This document shows, piece by piece, positions 1 through 12,285 of a DNA stretch of 64,000 nucleotides; within the stretch, counting starts at the first letter, position 1, and each line of letters starts with the position of its first letter. Under the pieces are notes generated by a model. That model made no database searches and was not told the origin of the DNA. It was given only the letters and a program-made list of their open reading frames with translations. The position numbers were made by a program, and so were the translations under genes. Source of the stretch: Litomosoides sigmodontis. Taxonomy: Eukaryota > Nematoda > Chromadorea > Rhabditida > Onchocercidae. The DNA is taken from contig OY718807.1 in NCBI GenBank assembly GCA_963070105.1, positions 6,614,983-6,678,982 of the forward strand. The letters run 5' to 3'.

Positions 1-3000
1 GAATATTAAGATAAAATGGAGATAAATACTATCAATTATGTGAAAAGTTTGCAAAAATTGTCGCAGAGCCACATATAAGAGTAATTATTTTTTTAATTAT
101 AACGTTTTCTTAAAACAAAGCGATTACGAAATGTCAGAAACAAAAAAGTACATTTAAAAGAAAATATTCTATATTGTTAAATCAACACAATGAACTGCAA
201 CATTAAAATTCGTAAAGAATAGAACACACTTTTGTAATTTGAAAAACAATCCAAATTGATCGCTGATGCAAGCTTCAATTTTAAAATTAATACCGTTTCG
301 CGGTATTTTTCTAATAGAGATGCATCTTCATGTCTAATCTGTACACGAACGCGGTACTCGCCTTTCTCTAATTTCAGAATATACTGAAATCATAGCGTTT
401 ATAAATTCTCATCAGAACCGAAGACAATATTTTAGATTTATACAAAAATTAACTATTTAATCACCTCGAGTGGAAATTATAATTGAAAAAAAAACAATCA
501 TACACTCAAATAGATAGTGCTGGCATCATAAGTATATAAACCACCCTGCTACTCAAAATGTTTAGAATGTTAATTGCTATATAACGGGAATCTGCATCTA
601 CTCCAGGCCTCATAACTAAACTTTATTCAAAATTCACCGTCCTTAAGACATATTAGATACTGAAATTCACTTCACTTTATTAGGTTTCATTTTTTCATGA
701 AATCATGAATAAAAAAGAAAACCCGGTCAGGATATGGAGCACTGCTTCCAACATATTGCTTTGTTGTAGAGAAAATCATAATATGTACATCGTCAAATGC
801 ACTTTCGTAGAGGTAGTCGGTTATGCCAGGCAATTCAACATATGCATCGGTTGCTTTTTGCACTAGAAAAAAATACTGTGTTGTTACTTGTTAACGTTGC
901 CATCAACATTTCTGCAATCAGCTAGCAAAATCTAAAGTACTTCAGTTCTGCCTAATACATATTTTGCATATAGTGAAAATTACAAAAAGCGAGCTCATTT
1001 ATGCAACAGTATGATAAAAGAAAGAAATTGATCAAACTGTCACCTGAAGAAACCACGCTAACCTGATAAATTTGACTGCTGGAACTTTCAGTTCTGATTT
1101 CTATTGAAACGAATCCTAACAAAAACATAACAAATTAAGTTGAGAAAGAAACTAACAAGAAAAGTTATAAGTGAGAAGCAAACGAAAAGTTTGCAGGTCG
1201 GTGAAGAAGAGATCGCGTGATCCAAGAGGCTGCACTTTTGCTTCCGCTGGTCGAAGTGGTTGGCAAATATAACGGAATGTTATTGATGGTCGCACATATT
1301 CAAACCTCATCTTCGAATTACATACAGTAAAATGGAATGGCGTCTGAGTTGAAAACTGAAAAAGAATGGAGTCTCTGTTGAAACTGCGACGTAATTTAAA
1401 TAATTACCGTCAAGATCAAGTTAACTTAGTTTACTTAAAATTTTTAGCCGTTGTCAAAATACCGACTTTTTTATGTCGATTGGTTTCCTATGTCTACGAA
1501 AATAAAGTGCAGAAGAAATGTAATATTTTTCTACATAACCAGTTCATAGGTATTAAATCTTTATCATACCATGTTTAATACAGTAGGAGAGGGGATAGCA
1601 CCACGAAATACTAATTCAGTCTCCACTGTCGCTTCACCCAAATTGGACCACCACTTGGTTATGCATAATTCCATTGTACGTCCGCCACGCAATACGACAG
1701 CAAATTGTTCTTCTTGATTTTGTTCTAGCGATACTGTCTGAACAGGATTTAAAACCTAATTTCCATTCAATTATCCAATTCTATACTGAGAAGTTAAAGA
1801 AATACGGAGATACCTTCAGAAAACGTAACAGCCAAGCACACCATTCGTGTTAAAATAAAAGATCTTTATTTTTCAGTTTTATTATAACATAAACTATTTT
1901 TGTTGTGCTATAAATCTGAAAAGCAAACTAAAACTTGTAGTAAAATCCAACAGGTGTTTAGACCATGCTCGAATTTAATCATAATCTTCTCACTTTATGA
2001 AATTCAGTCGAACGGTATGCTGTATTTGGTAAAAGTTGAACAATGTGGGCAACATATTTTGCTTGCAGCTGAGTTCCACAAGATGTCAATTTTAAACCTA
2101 TAAAAAGGCCTTGAAAGTTAAATAATGGTAAGCTCATCTGAAATAGCACAAAAAAAAAACATATTGGAAAAAGAACAGTGTGTGTAAAAAGATGATATAT
2201 ATGAAGGAAAACAAGAGATACAAATGTAACCTACACATCAACAAAACATAATTGCAAAAAACAAAGGCTGAAATTGCTTACAAGTCCAATCAGCATCTTC
2301 AGGTACATGAATAAAAAGTCGTTCCGGACGAGCTGGCATACATAGCAATGTTCGTTTTATTGTATATCGCGAGTTATCATCCAAACACAGAGGAACAATT
2401 ACAGTTATTGGTATACGAAATAATGGACCAAGTGAAATGTTTTCCGAGTCATAAGCACATATCTGCAAACAGCATGCATGATTATGAAAGCATGAAATAA
2501 ATGTATTACGACTATATTATTCACGTCGGATACAAAGTATGCGATCACCATTAGACGGCGGTATCATTTTTTTTTAGTTTTCCTGCTTCATTCGGTAATA
2601 TTAGAGGTTTAACGACATTACTAAATTAAAAACCATAAACTTACTTCAGCAAAATGAGCAACACCACGTTCAAGACCACCCGGATCTAATGATATGGTGA
2701 ATTCTCGTTCCTGATGCATTAATATAAATTGTTTCGGACATTTAATATAGTTCGCATCACATGTTAATACCAAATGTTTTTCAAATGCTATTTTTGCATC
2801 ATTATCTGAAAAAAACCCCATAGGAGAAGTTAGATGAAAGAATACAATAACAATAACATAAAAATTCATTTGCTTAGAATTCAAAAGTTCTCAAAGAATA
2901 CAAAGCGATATGAGAATATGTTACGGTAGGAAAAACAAATACTAATGTAAATCAACAAATATGAAGTAATTAGTGTAAATCAGTGTAGCCTAATTCTGAA

Positions 3001-6000
3001 TTTTTGAGCATTAATTTATATGGAAGTAAAGTATCTAAACACTCTGGCAGCAGGATAAGCAAAAATTCTAAGCTAGTAAAAAATTGATGGTAACCGCACT
3101 AACGCTTTGTTTTAGGACAATACAGGCAAGAAATACAGCCACTAAAATCGTACTTCAAACAAGTAAATAAATCGTAATAAATAATAAACCTGATTCCGGC
3201 TTGAATTTTGGCTGCACAGCAATAACATATGTATTAATACAAGATGTTTGATACCGTTCACGTAGGTAAATTCCACGTGCATTCACACCATTGATTCCAA
3301 TTTTAAAATGCGTAAGTAGAGGTGAAATTATTGAATAATGCTCCCGCATGAAATTGTACGCTTCATCTACCTGTAACAAAATAAGCTGAGTTAGAATAAT
3401 GGTTCCATAAGAGACCGATACATCTTAAATATAGCATAAATACACTAATCAATACAAGCATTAAGACTCCCGCGTCATACCACGAAAGTCGTTCCCCTAT
3501 TGACGTTAAATTTCAACCACTTACAAAGCAAATTCTCAGATATTTTCTTGAAAAAGCGGAAAGAAACCTGCAACAGTCCATTACCAACAGCGAAACGATT
3601 TTGATCTTTTGGTAACCGGGCAGTATTTTCCAAAGCTAATCGAATTAGATATGGACTCCATGAAATGTTTTGTGCCTTCAAAGCGCTAAGTAAACACGCT
3701 AAAAAAAGCACCATTAAATATTTCACAAACAAAATAAAAATTAGAAATGCAAAATTGAATAAAAAATGGAAAAAAGACAGAACATCTTAAAGATAACACA
3801 ACCTCATCAAAAATTCGTTAAACTTTGGTTAGATCTTAAATAAGAATTTATAAGCTAACGCTCACCTACAGTTCCCGTAACATTCGGTGAACTCATTGAG
3901 GTACCATTCATTAATTGTCCAGCCTTCAGTGCAAACTTAGGCACACTTGTAATAGCCGCACCTGGACCACAAATCGATACACCTAATGACCCATCAGCTC
4001 TGAATATATTTTAAGATATATTTCGTTTCCTGTTCACCTACATCCACGACGATCTCATTTCTTATTTAACTGACAAAAGCTCTTTCACTATTTCTTACTT
4101 TCACCATTTTAAACTTAAGCTTACTGTTCTTTTCTAGTGATTTTGAATATTTTAGTCTTAATTCCCCCCATTTCCTTTTAATGTTTGTTTCTTCCCTCAT
4201 TTAACTAATACTTATCCATTCCTAAATTCCTAAATAAATTATAAATATTTTCCTTCTAATAACAGAAGAGCTTTGACGAAATTGAAAGATCGCCTAGCAA
4301 AAGTCGTCAAGCTGCCTTTTGAAAACGTAATGTTGCCTTACGTTGGGCCTCTAGATGACCATGGATATAACGTAGGAGGTATCTTATCACGCATACTATA
4401 CATTGCTTCCATCATTGCCGGTGAAAGATATGCACCAACTCCTGCAGCAAAAAGGAAAAAAGATGAGAAATCGAAAAAATTATTCAAACTCTACATATTT
4501 GATGGATAATGAAATGTAAGGGCAGAAACATAAACAAACCGATAACTGAGGTAGTAGTTGTGCCGGGGCATCCGCCGGTTGATAAAGCTGGACCGCAGTT
4601 TCCCGCTGACGAAAAGAATAATATTCCATGACGCCTCACTATCCTATCTATAGCTTCGATAATACAACTGAAATAAATATTAAGAAAAATGCATTAAAAC
4701 AATAAAAAAGGATAAATAACAAGGATTACCCCGAATTTGGGAAATTCGTCGCTTCGCCATAAGAGTAATTGATAAGATGTACACCCAAATCGGCACAGCG
4801 GCTTAGCTGAAAATTTTTGAAAAGCTACACCTTTAATTTGAAAAAAATTACCACTCAAAAAGTAATAACTTACAGCTCGAGTAAGTGCAGCACCCGTTTC
4901 CATACTTTTCAGACGATGATCACCGATGCACAGAGAAACAATCTGAGCTCCAGGAGCTAGTCCAGATTTTTCAGGTTCCTACAAAACATATTTCCTTTTA
5001 TCACAAGACACGGTTTAAAGAATGAAAATAAGGTTTATTAATAAACTAACGTTAGGAAAGTAAGCGGCAGCAATGTTTGCAACGTGAGATCCATGTGTAC
5101 TAGAAGGAACACATATTTCCAACAAATTTCCATTATCGTGTATGGTAATACAGAACGTAAGCATATCTATAAAGTTTGCAAGTCTCGCAATACAAGATTT
5201 CACGATCCTTTTCATTCTATATTTTATTATATCAACTTGGTTGTCAACGAAAATCTTTCTCCTAACGACAAATAATAGATATTTATGTTAAACGTTAACG
5301 AAAACAAAAACTTATATATCTATTACTTCTGGTCATAATCTACTCCAATTAAAGTTAAATATCAACGTATAAAAATTCATAATAAGGAAAGTAAAATGAT
5401 ATGTAATGAATGTAAATAAATTACCACTGTCGGAGAGCTTGTAATATTTACCACTTTCACGGTAACTACTGAGTAGTGGTGCTAAGTTTAGACGTCCACG
5501 ATATGAAGTATCTATACAAGCTCTAAAAACAGTGAACAAACATAATTATGGACTTAATAATACATCCATAACTGGTATGGTCGAGTTTTCTAACCTTTTT
5601 GACTTAATAATCATGACTGATTTATGGCAATGAAACATTATTTCTGTAACACAATTTAATTTCGTTTTTGTATATAGGTGGGTGAGAAGTTACAAGGACT
5701 AACACTCTTATGATACCTGAACTTCGTGCCATCATGAAATACAATACAATCAGCAACTGGCCCTGGATCGCCCATTTTTTCTAAACCTTTTAATAGTTCT
5801 ACCTGACTCGAAAATTCTTCTCTATCTTCCTTATCACTCTGAAAAGAGAGAACTATAAAGATAACCACCCACGATCCAAAACTGTCAGCATAGACAGTTG
5901 TGAACAGATTTGGCAACCTCGATGAAGAGACATTATGTTCAACTCTTTATTCCATTTTGCACAAAAGCAAGAACCCTACCATTTTATCAGATGTTCCACC

Positions 6001-7814
6001 AACCGCTTCTTCGTGCGCAACAAGCCGACGCATTGCATCAGCCATTGCCAATTTTTGCCCACTGTCAAAAAGACTTTCCTTCCTTTCTTTCTGCAAATAA
6101 GACTTAAACAATGCAAAAAAAAATGTTAACTAACTTCTGCTCGTAATAACTTAGTAAAAAACGATTTTTTCTCAACGTATACTATCATCGAGTAGATGGA
6201 GACGAATTGAATAGGGGGAAGGGGTGCAAATATTATGCTGAACTTCTCTCTACTTATAATTCCTTAAACTCTAACATAATTCTTAGAGTATTGCAGATTT
6301 TATCGAACTAACACGTGTCATAAGTGAAAAATAAAATTAGTCGGTTGGATTAGAACAAGTTCACAAACCATCAACAAATTAAGCAAAACTGCAAATCATT
6401 AAGAATTAAATCTTATCAAAAGCACTATTTTACCTTTATTCTTTCTAGCAAATTTTTATTGTACAGTTCATAAATTGGCTTTATTCCTATATGATATTTA
6501 CCGCTTGGATTAACCCAAGTTTCCGGAATCTGAAATCTGACTAAAATTACAATTACTTCGAAGCAATTAAAAAAAGTTAATCAAAATATTTCGAAATTGA
6601 AACACCCATTCCTTATTCCAGCTCCCGCAATTACAATTCCTGTTTGCCAATGCACTTAGAAGTTGTAACCTTTAACTTTCTTCCAGTAAGTCCGGTAATA
6701 TAACCATCAGTCGCTGTACGCACTGTCGATGTATCCACATCACCAGCTCCTGTACAATCTATTACATCTATCACCTTTCGTAGCCCATGACTCGTTACCT
6801 AACATAACCAATATCGCATTTTTTAGAATGATATTTTATATATGATAAATTTAAAATCATTACTTTCATCATGCTAAAACTAGTAAAATATTTGGACTAG
6901 TTTTGCGTCAAAATCAGCTGATACTACCTTATAAATCAAATAACTTGGTTTCAAAATAAAAACGGCTATTTTGCGAGGAAAATTGGGAATTAAAAAAAGT
7001 GATACCTGCAGTCCAGGAAGCGATGGGTCAACACCAGTGTCTAGTATACCAATAATAATGTCCCTGCCATCGTATTCTGGATACTTCGTCAAGAACTGTT
7101 CCTTAATTTTCTCAGTTTGTTAATTTCCCCCACTCCATCACATCCAGGAATTTTATCTTTTCAAATTATTGCACACTTTAACTGATACAACAACATACCT
7201 CATAAATCATAAACTCCCATCAAGTTGATTAACATCGTTTTCATTCAAAAATGAAACAATTTCTTAATTTGTAAATAAATAGATTGATTTCGCTTCTTTC
7301 TTTGTGCAAAAAACGGATATTTATTAAAGTTCAACGTATTACTTTACATATTTTAAATCCATTTAAACTATCAGGTAAAATTCATTTGTCTTCATCCAGA
7401 AACACTTCCCAGTAATTTAACAATCGAAATTTGTTTATCAATGCTAGCAGATAGGAAAGAAAGCTTTCCATAACACTAGGATATGAGGTCATCAATGACA
7501 TAGTTATAAACAGAACGGAAGTAACATCCGATGACAGTTTAGGCGTAATTCCGTTAAGTAAAGTACAAATATGCAGAATGATCAGTGATCTCACTCCAAT
7601 CACACACTGTAATCACTTCGTGTTTCGAGAACGATTGTCATGAAAAGAAAACTCAAGGGCAGATATGTTGTAACAGTGATGCCAGAATATTTGAAATAGT
7701 TTGTAGGGAACTATAGTTATGAGATTTTGACTTAAAACCAACCTGTTGCGTTTCAGCTTTCGGCATCAAACGGGCTAATGTATAATTCAGTTTGTTAACG
7801 GAAGCATCATCCAT
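1..7814 (-). CDS. TPP2: Tripeptidyl-peptidase II (subtilisin-like serine peptidase), 3' end off the window
   Basis: Giant cytosolic peptidase that removes tripeptides from the N-termini of proteasome products. Exons read on the minus strand: 7743-7814, 7006-7095, 6670-6798, 6434-6529, 5980-6090, 5717-5838, 5425-5522, 5051-5166, 4874-4978, 4730-4806, 4540-4667, 4342-4441, 3866-3999, 3568-3698, 3190-3370, 2645-2805, 2282-2462, 1994-2097, 1570-1755, 1157-1355, 723-862, 294-383. All phases agree and give 917 codons; the human protein is about 1,250, so roughly the last quarter lies left of the window. The catalytic triad is visible: Asp43 in ILDTGVDP, His264 in THGSHVA, Ser449 in NGTSMSSPN; the oxyanion Asn is in SSAGNCGP. 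The N-terminus runs MDDASVNK to MPKAETQQ. An acceptor TTGCAG ends at 7821, seven bases before the ATG, suggesting trans-splicing. Identity is very secure; single exon edges are read by eye. Confidence 0.95.
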
Positions 7815-10458
7815 GGTGTCCTGCAACTTTTATTTGGAATAAATTAAAAACTTTTCAAAAAAAAGAGAGGAATGCCAAGGGATCCTTTGTAAGAGGGCTG
7901 ATATGAAATGAGAGCTTTGAAATGATTCTTTTCTTCGATGATCGCCCTGATAAACGTGATATTTCAGCGGAAAATCTGACAGCAGCGGCAATTTGAACAG
8001 ATGTAAACCGAACGAAATTTGCAACAACAATAATAAAATTCGTGATATTTACACGAATCACGTCCGCAAAACCGGGTAGCACATCAAGTCTGCCACACGT
8101 AAGACTACGGGGAATTCAGGAGGTAGCGGTGTGAGGTGAAACCACCTTCCATTTCGACGCGCCACCATACGCCCGCTTGCTCGTCGAGAGAGAGCACTGC
8201 AGTGTATCCCTGAAGCATCAAATGAAAGAATTGCTTCCTGGAAATAGCGTAAAAGTGAGAGAGGGTGAGGGAAGGATAACAGAGCAGAGAAACAGCTGAA
8301 AGTGCTATGTAGAGTTTCTCTGAGTTTCAGGAGAATAGCGCGGAATTGGTGGAGAGTAGGAAGATGGATAGCACTTCGATTTTCACTTAATTTTGCATCA
8401 TTTTATCAAGCCTGCTGCTCTCGCTAGTTTATCGTCGCAATTTGGGCAGTTGGATGATAGGTCTTGGATGGGTTAGCAGTCGGGTCGTCAAAACTGCTGA
8501 AATGGAGCTGGCTAGATTTCGAAGTTCAAATTATCATTCCTCAATTTCAATTCAGTTGAACTTCTCGAATTTCGAATTGTTCGGTAAAGGGAGCGTAAGT
8601 GATGAAGAGCCTCAATCATGAAATCCCGAATACCGCAGATGTTCGTAGCATTTGAGATTTCTTACAGTTTTTATCTTTGCAACTTTCTTCTACATTTCAT
8701 CTTTGCCAGTGTTTTGTTATACTTATTTCATCCAGTCTTCTGTGTGCAATTGCATAACTTTCACCAGGATGAAAATTTTAGATTTGAATTTGAAATTATT
8801 TCTGAAAACTTTTAAAAATTAAACTTGTTGAGAAGAATATTTTTGGACTTGCTTCCTTTTTCAGGCTTGAAAATTTCCAGAAGTTCTTCATTGTTTCTTC
8901 AGTGATAGAAAACTTTGCATTCCTCTATAAGTAGTAAGCTTCCTTAGCATTTTTGCAATATTGTAAAAGAAGTGCATCTTCGCTTCATTAGTCATTTTAG
9001 CAATGGAACTATTCGCGCTGATTGCTTCAGATGACTTTTTAAAACTGGAAACTGGAATCTTTCTTTGGAGAGAAAGTTTAACCGCGATGTTATGTGATAT
9101 TGCATTGCTAAACTGTTGATAACCACTCATTGATCAGTTTACAAAACAGTCAAAAAAGTTAAAAATGCATTTATCATTTCACTGAGCAGTAGCATATTCT
9201 GACAACGTACATTAACGGTTCAACAACCTGCCAAAATCCATTTCCGACAATTGAAATGACCTGAACAAACAGAATCTCAAAAACCATTCGAAACAACCAC
9301 CACTCGAATATCTTGTTAAAAAAGTTATCGATGTGTTTGAAAAAAAAAAGTGAAAAAGCACCAATTTTTAAGTCGTAATTTTGAACCCTAAGAAAACGTA
9401 AAATGTTGCTATTTCCAAAACACTCTCGTCCTCTTTTTCATATTTTCTTTTATTTTCATATCAAAAAGGAAAAAAAAAACATCTGATGTTGATGAATTAA
9501 ATGGGAAACTAACTGTACGTTGAGTTTAAGTCTAGTTATTGTGATGAAGGATCGATGCTAGCAAATTTCCCGTCAATTTAGTAAGCGTGCAGTTTTCTCA
9601 GCGTAAAAAGTGCCGGGGAAGGAGGGAGGAATCGACGTGATCCGAACGTGAAGAAGGCGGAGGACTCTAACCTACTAAAAATGCCATCTGTTGGATTTGA
9701 TGATAAAACACAATGGTTCTGCGACATTTCCCATTTCATTGGATACTTTCGGCAAGAAATAAAAGGAGGGGAAGTGCTGCTGTGGGAGGTTTAGAAGTTT
9801 TAATTGCACACTGCGTGTGTCACAGTTCCATTCTACTTCTCCTTTTTCATTTCATTGCATCCTTCTTTTGAAACTAGAAAGAGAGGAAGACTTTGAGGAG
9901 TGGAAATGCATAGATTTTTCCACGTGAAACTTCTCAAATTAAAGTGTACAAGGAAAAAATTATTTCGAAAGTTGACAGGGTATTGATGAAATTCAGCTAA
10001 ATGAAATTGATTTCTATGTTTGAGAAAAGAAATCCTGAAATTGGTAAAACAGTTTTTCTAAAATATTTTATGTGTTGCATGACAGATTTTGTTACATCAT
10101 AAAATTTCTAAATTTGAAATTCAAAGTCATTAAGTTCTCAGACATTTCATGTTTTATGAAGTACTTCGCCTCTTTTTGTTGTTGTTGCTTATTCACGTAT
10201 TGGATATTTTTATCCGTTCCACTTTCACTTTAAAATGAAATTTAATGAATGGAAATTGGAAACTAAGGATGAAATAAAATATGAAACTTTGATTCCTTTT
10301 CTATGCGAAAGAAAAAAAAACAGAAAATGAATAAATAAATGCTTTGATTAAGTCTCTTGCTAATGCCTTCTGTTATCAGTCTATTGTTGTCATTTTGTGT
10401 TCGAAAATGTTTACCCAATACTTTTTAAAGTCTTATTCTTTAGTACGTAATATTTAAA

Positions 10459-10460
<2 letters not shown>

Positions 10461-10497
<37 letters not shown>

Positions 10498-10510
10498 GTG
10501 TGTGTGTGTG
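10461..10510. repeat. TG dinucleotide microsatellite
   Basis: About 25 TG units with two TGCG interruptions, in the TPP2-DDX47 intergenic region. Confidence 0.95.
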
Positions 10511-11331
10511 CATTTGAGCACTAATTATAATTATTGGACCCCATGATGATACTTTCGAGCCGCAAATGTTATTTTTTGAAGAGTTAAAAAAGGGCAAGAA
10601 TCCTTACTGGATGGAATGCGAAGATTATTTTGATAGTGATGACATGATATGACATCATATCATGCTAATTCCTGCTCAGAATAACAGATTTCCGATAGAA
10701 AGTATCAAATGTGCCACTGCAACATAAAAAATAAGAAAAATGAATGTCACGAAGTGATGATAAAACAGAACACTCTCATTGATTTTTGCCATTTCGAAAT
10801 TTTACTATCCGGACGTAACAGGCAAACACTCGATGATCAAGTCCACTTCGCACCTCTTCTTGAATTCGATTTAATAGTTTCTTTGAGTTCAACTTTCCGG
10901 ATAGCTTACTTCATTTCTGAGCCATATGAGAACTTAACAATCAATGGATATAATACGCTTGTCTTTGCCGACAAAATTACGCACCAGCAACTACTTAATG
11001 CCAACTCAAACCATATCATTTGCCCGCTAGTTAATATGGCAGTAAATTGAATCGTGCGAAACACTATTGTGCTTCACGTTCATTTATTTCCGTTTAACCT
11101 GCAGGAAGGTATCGAAGTCAGTCTAGTCTTTAAAATTTTTGATTTTTTTCTTTTTAAATTTAAAGTTATTTTAAATTAGAAAATTTAAAATTAGAGTACA
11201 TAAAATTAACAGGTACCTGAAGAAATTTCGCATTTTTCGTCGTTAGAACTCTTTCCAACGTTGGAGTTATCACTGCTTGGTCAGAAATAAAATTCAAAAA
11301 TAAGTTAAAACCCGCACCACTTTGATTTCAG

Positions 11332-11520
11332 TCATTTGGTATGATCGAAAAATCTCGAAAAGAATGAATCTTCAGAAGCAATCCACCAATTTATAAAATT
11401 ACTCGTTACTTGTCTAGTGAATGATAAATATGTGAACAGCAATGCTTTTATAGCTGTCGCTATCAACAGTGCAACAATGATAATCGTAATAATTATAATT
11501 ACAGTTAGTATTGTACGCAA
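11332..11520 (-). CDS. Possible small single-pass membrane protein (62 codons)
   Basis: Open frame starting MRTILTV, with a long Ile/Val/Ala-rich hydrophobic run over residues 4-33, then a polar tail. No family recognised. Stretches rich in ATT/AAT codons can give hydrophobic frames by chance in AT-rich DNA, so this is weak; no flanking splice signals were convincing. Confidence 0.15.
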   Translation of the reverse strand: MRTILTVIIIITIIIVALLIATAIKALLFTYLSFTRQVTSNFINWWIASEDSFFSRFFDHTK

Positions 11521-12285
11521 TTAGTCAAATGAAATGAAAATCTTTGTTTTTTGGTAATGTGAGAATTAGATAATTAATACTGGTAGAATGTCTACGACAT
11601 TGTGTTTCGACATTCACTTAAGGACTAAATTACGACTAATTGCTTTTGATATGAAAACTATAAAATGATTTACAGGTGCAACATAATTTTTTAGTTCTCT
11701 GTAATAGCTTCCAGCACAATAAATTCATCAACACTTCGTCGGCCATAATTATCTTTTAATTATTACCTCTTTAGTTCGCAATACCGCTTAACGACCAATT
11801 ATGACGGAATACAGTCAAATCTTTCGTGAGTCAAATCTAATTAGCCAAAAAAGACAATTAATGTTATCGGAAATTGACTAAAGCCAAGAATCCAACAGCT
11901 CATTATTAAAGAATTGTGAGTGGCATACAGATATACCATAATCACTAACGCCATATTAAGTTAGATGCTTAATACTCATATAACTATTACCAGTTTCATT
12001 TGCAACAATAAACAAAAATAAGTAAAAACAACGTTGAATATATGGAACATAGGAAGCGAAGATGACAAATATTTGGAAAGAATAAGATTAAAATTCCTAG
12101 AATAAAGGTGCTCTATGTTGATTAATCCGTCCTTATCAACAAGAAGTAAAAAAATGTTTGAATTCCGCCAAGATAGACAGAAAAGAAACATATTACCTTG
12201 AAAAATGCTTTAAACCAACTTTCCCACTAAATATAATCTACACAAATGCGAGGATACCTCAAGAGCAATTATGTCCTTTAAAACA

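Larger units (their letters stand above)
7815..12285. other. Intergenic region between TPP2 and DDX47
   Basis: TPP2 and DDX47 lie in tandem on the minus strand, so this holds the TPP2 5' flank and the DDX47 3' flank. I see no exon set with consistent splice phases. It contains a TG repeat (10461-10510), a 9-bp perfect inverted repeat (10643-10664), a 113-codon plus-strand open frame (10709-11050) and a 62-codon minus-strand frame (11332-11520) whose product would have one hydrophobic segment. Neither frame has recognisable homology. Confidence 0.6.

Noticed and set aside
1062..1120. Exon-like segment between TPP2 exons 1157-1355 and 723-862
   Set aside because: Including it creates a stop at the junction, whereas direct splicing 1157 to 862 keeps phase and matches the expected LTYNF ... 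ELLYESAFD order.
4273..4509. 78-codon plus-strand frame that looks moderately coding
   Set aside because: It is antisense to TPP2 exon 4342-4441, which encodes the [11 protein letters not shown]...WSSRGPT segment; the plus frame is a shadow.
5900..6129. Three overlapping plus-strand frames
   Set aside because: Antisense to TPP2 exon 5980-6090, which fits the family and has proper splice sites.
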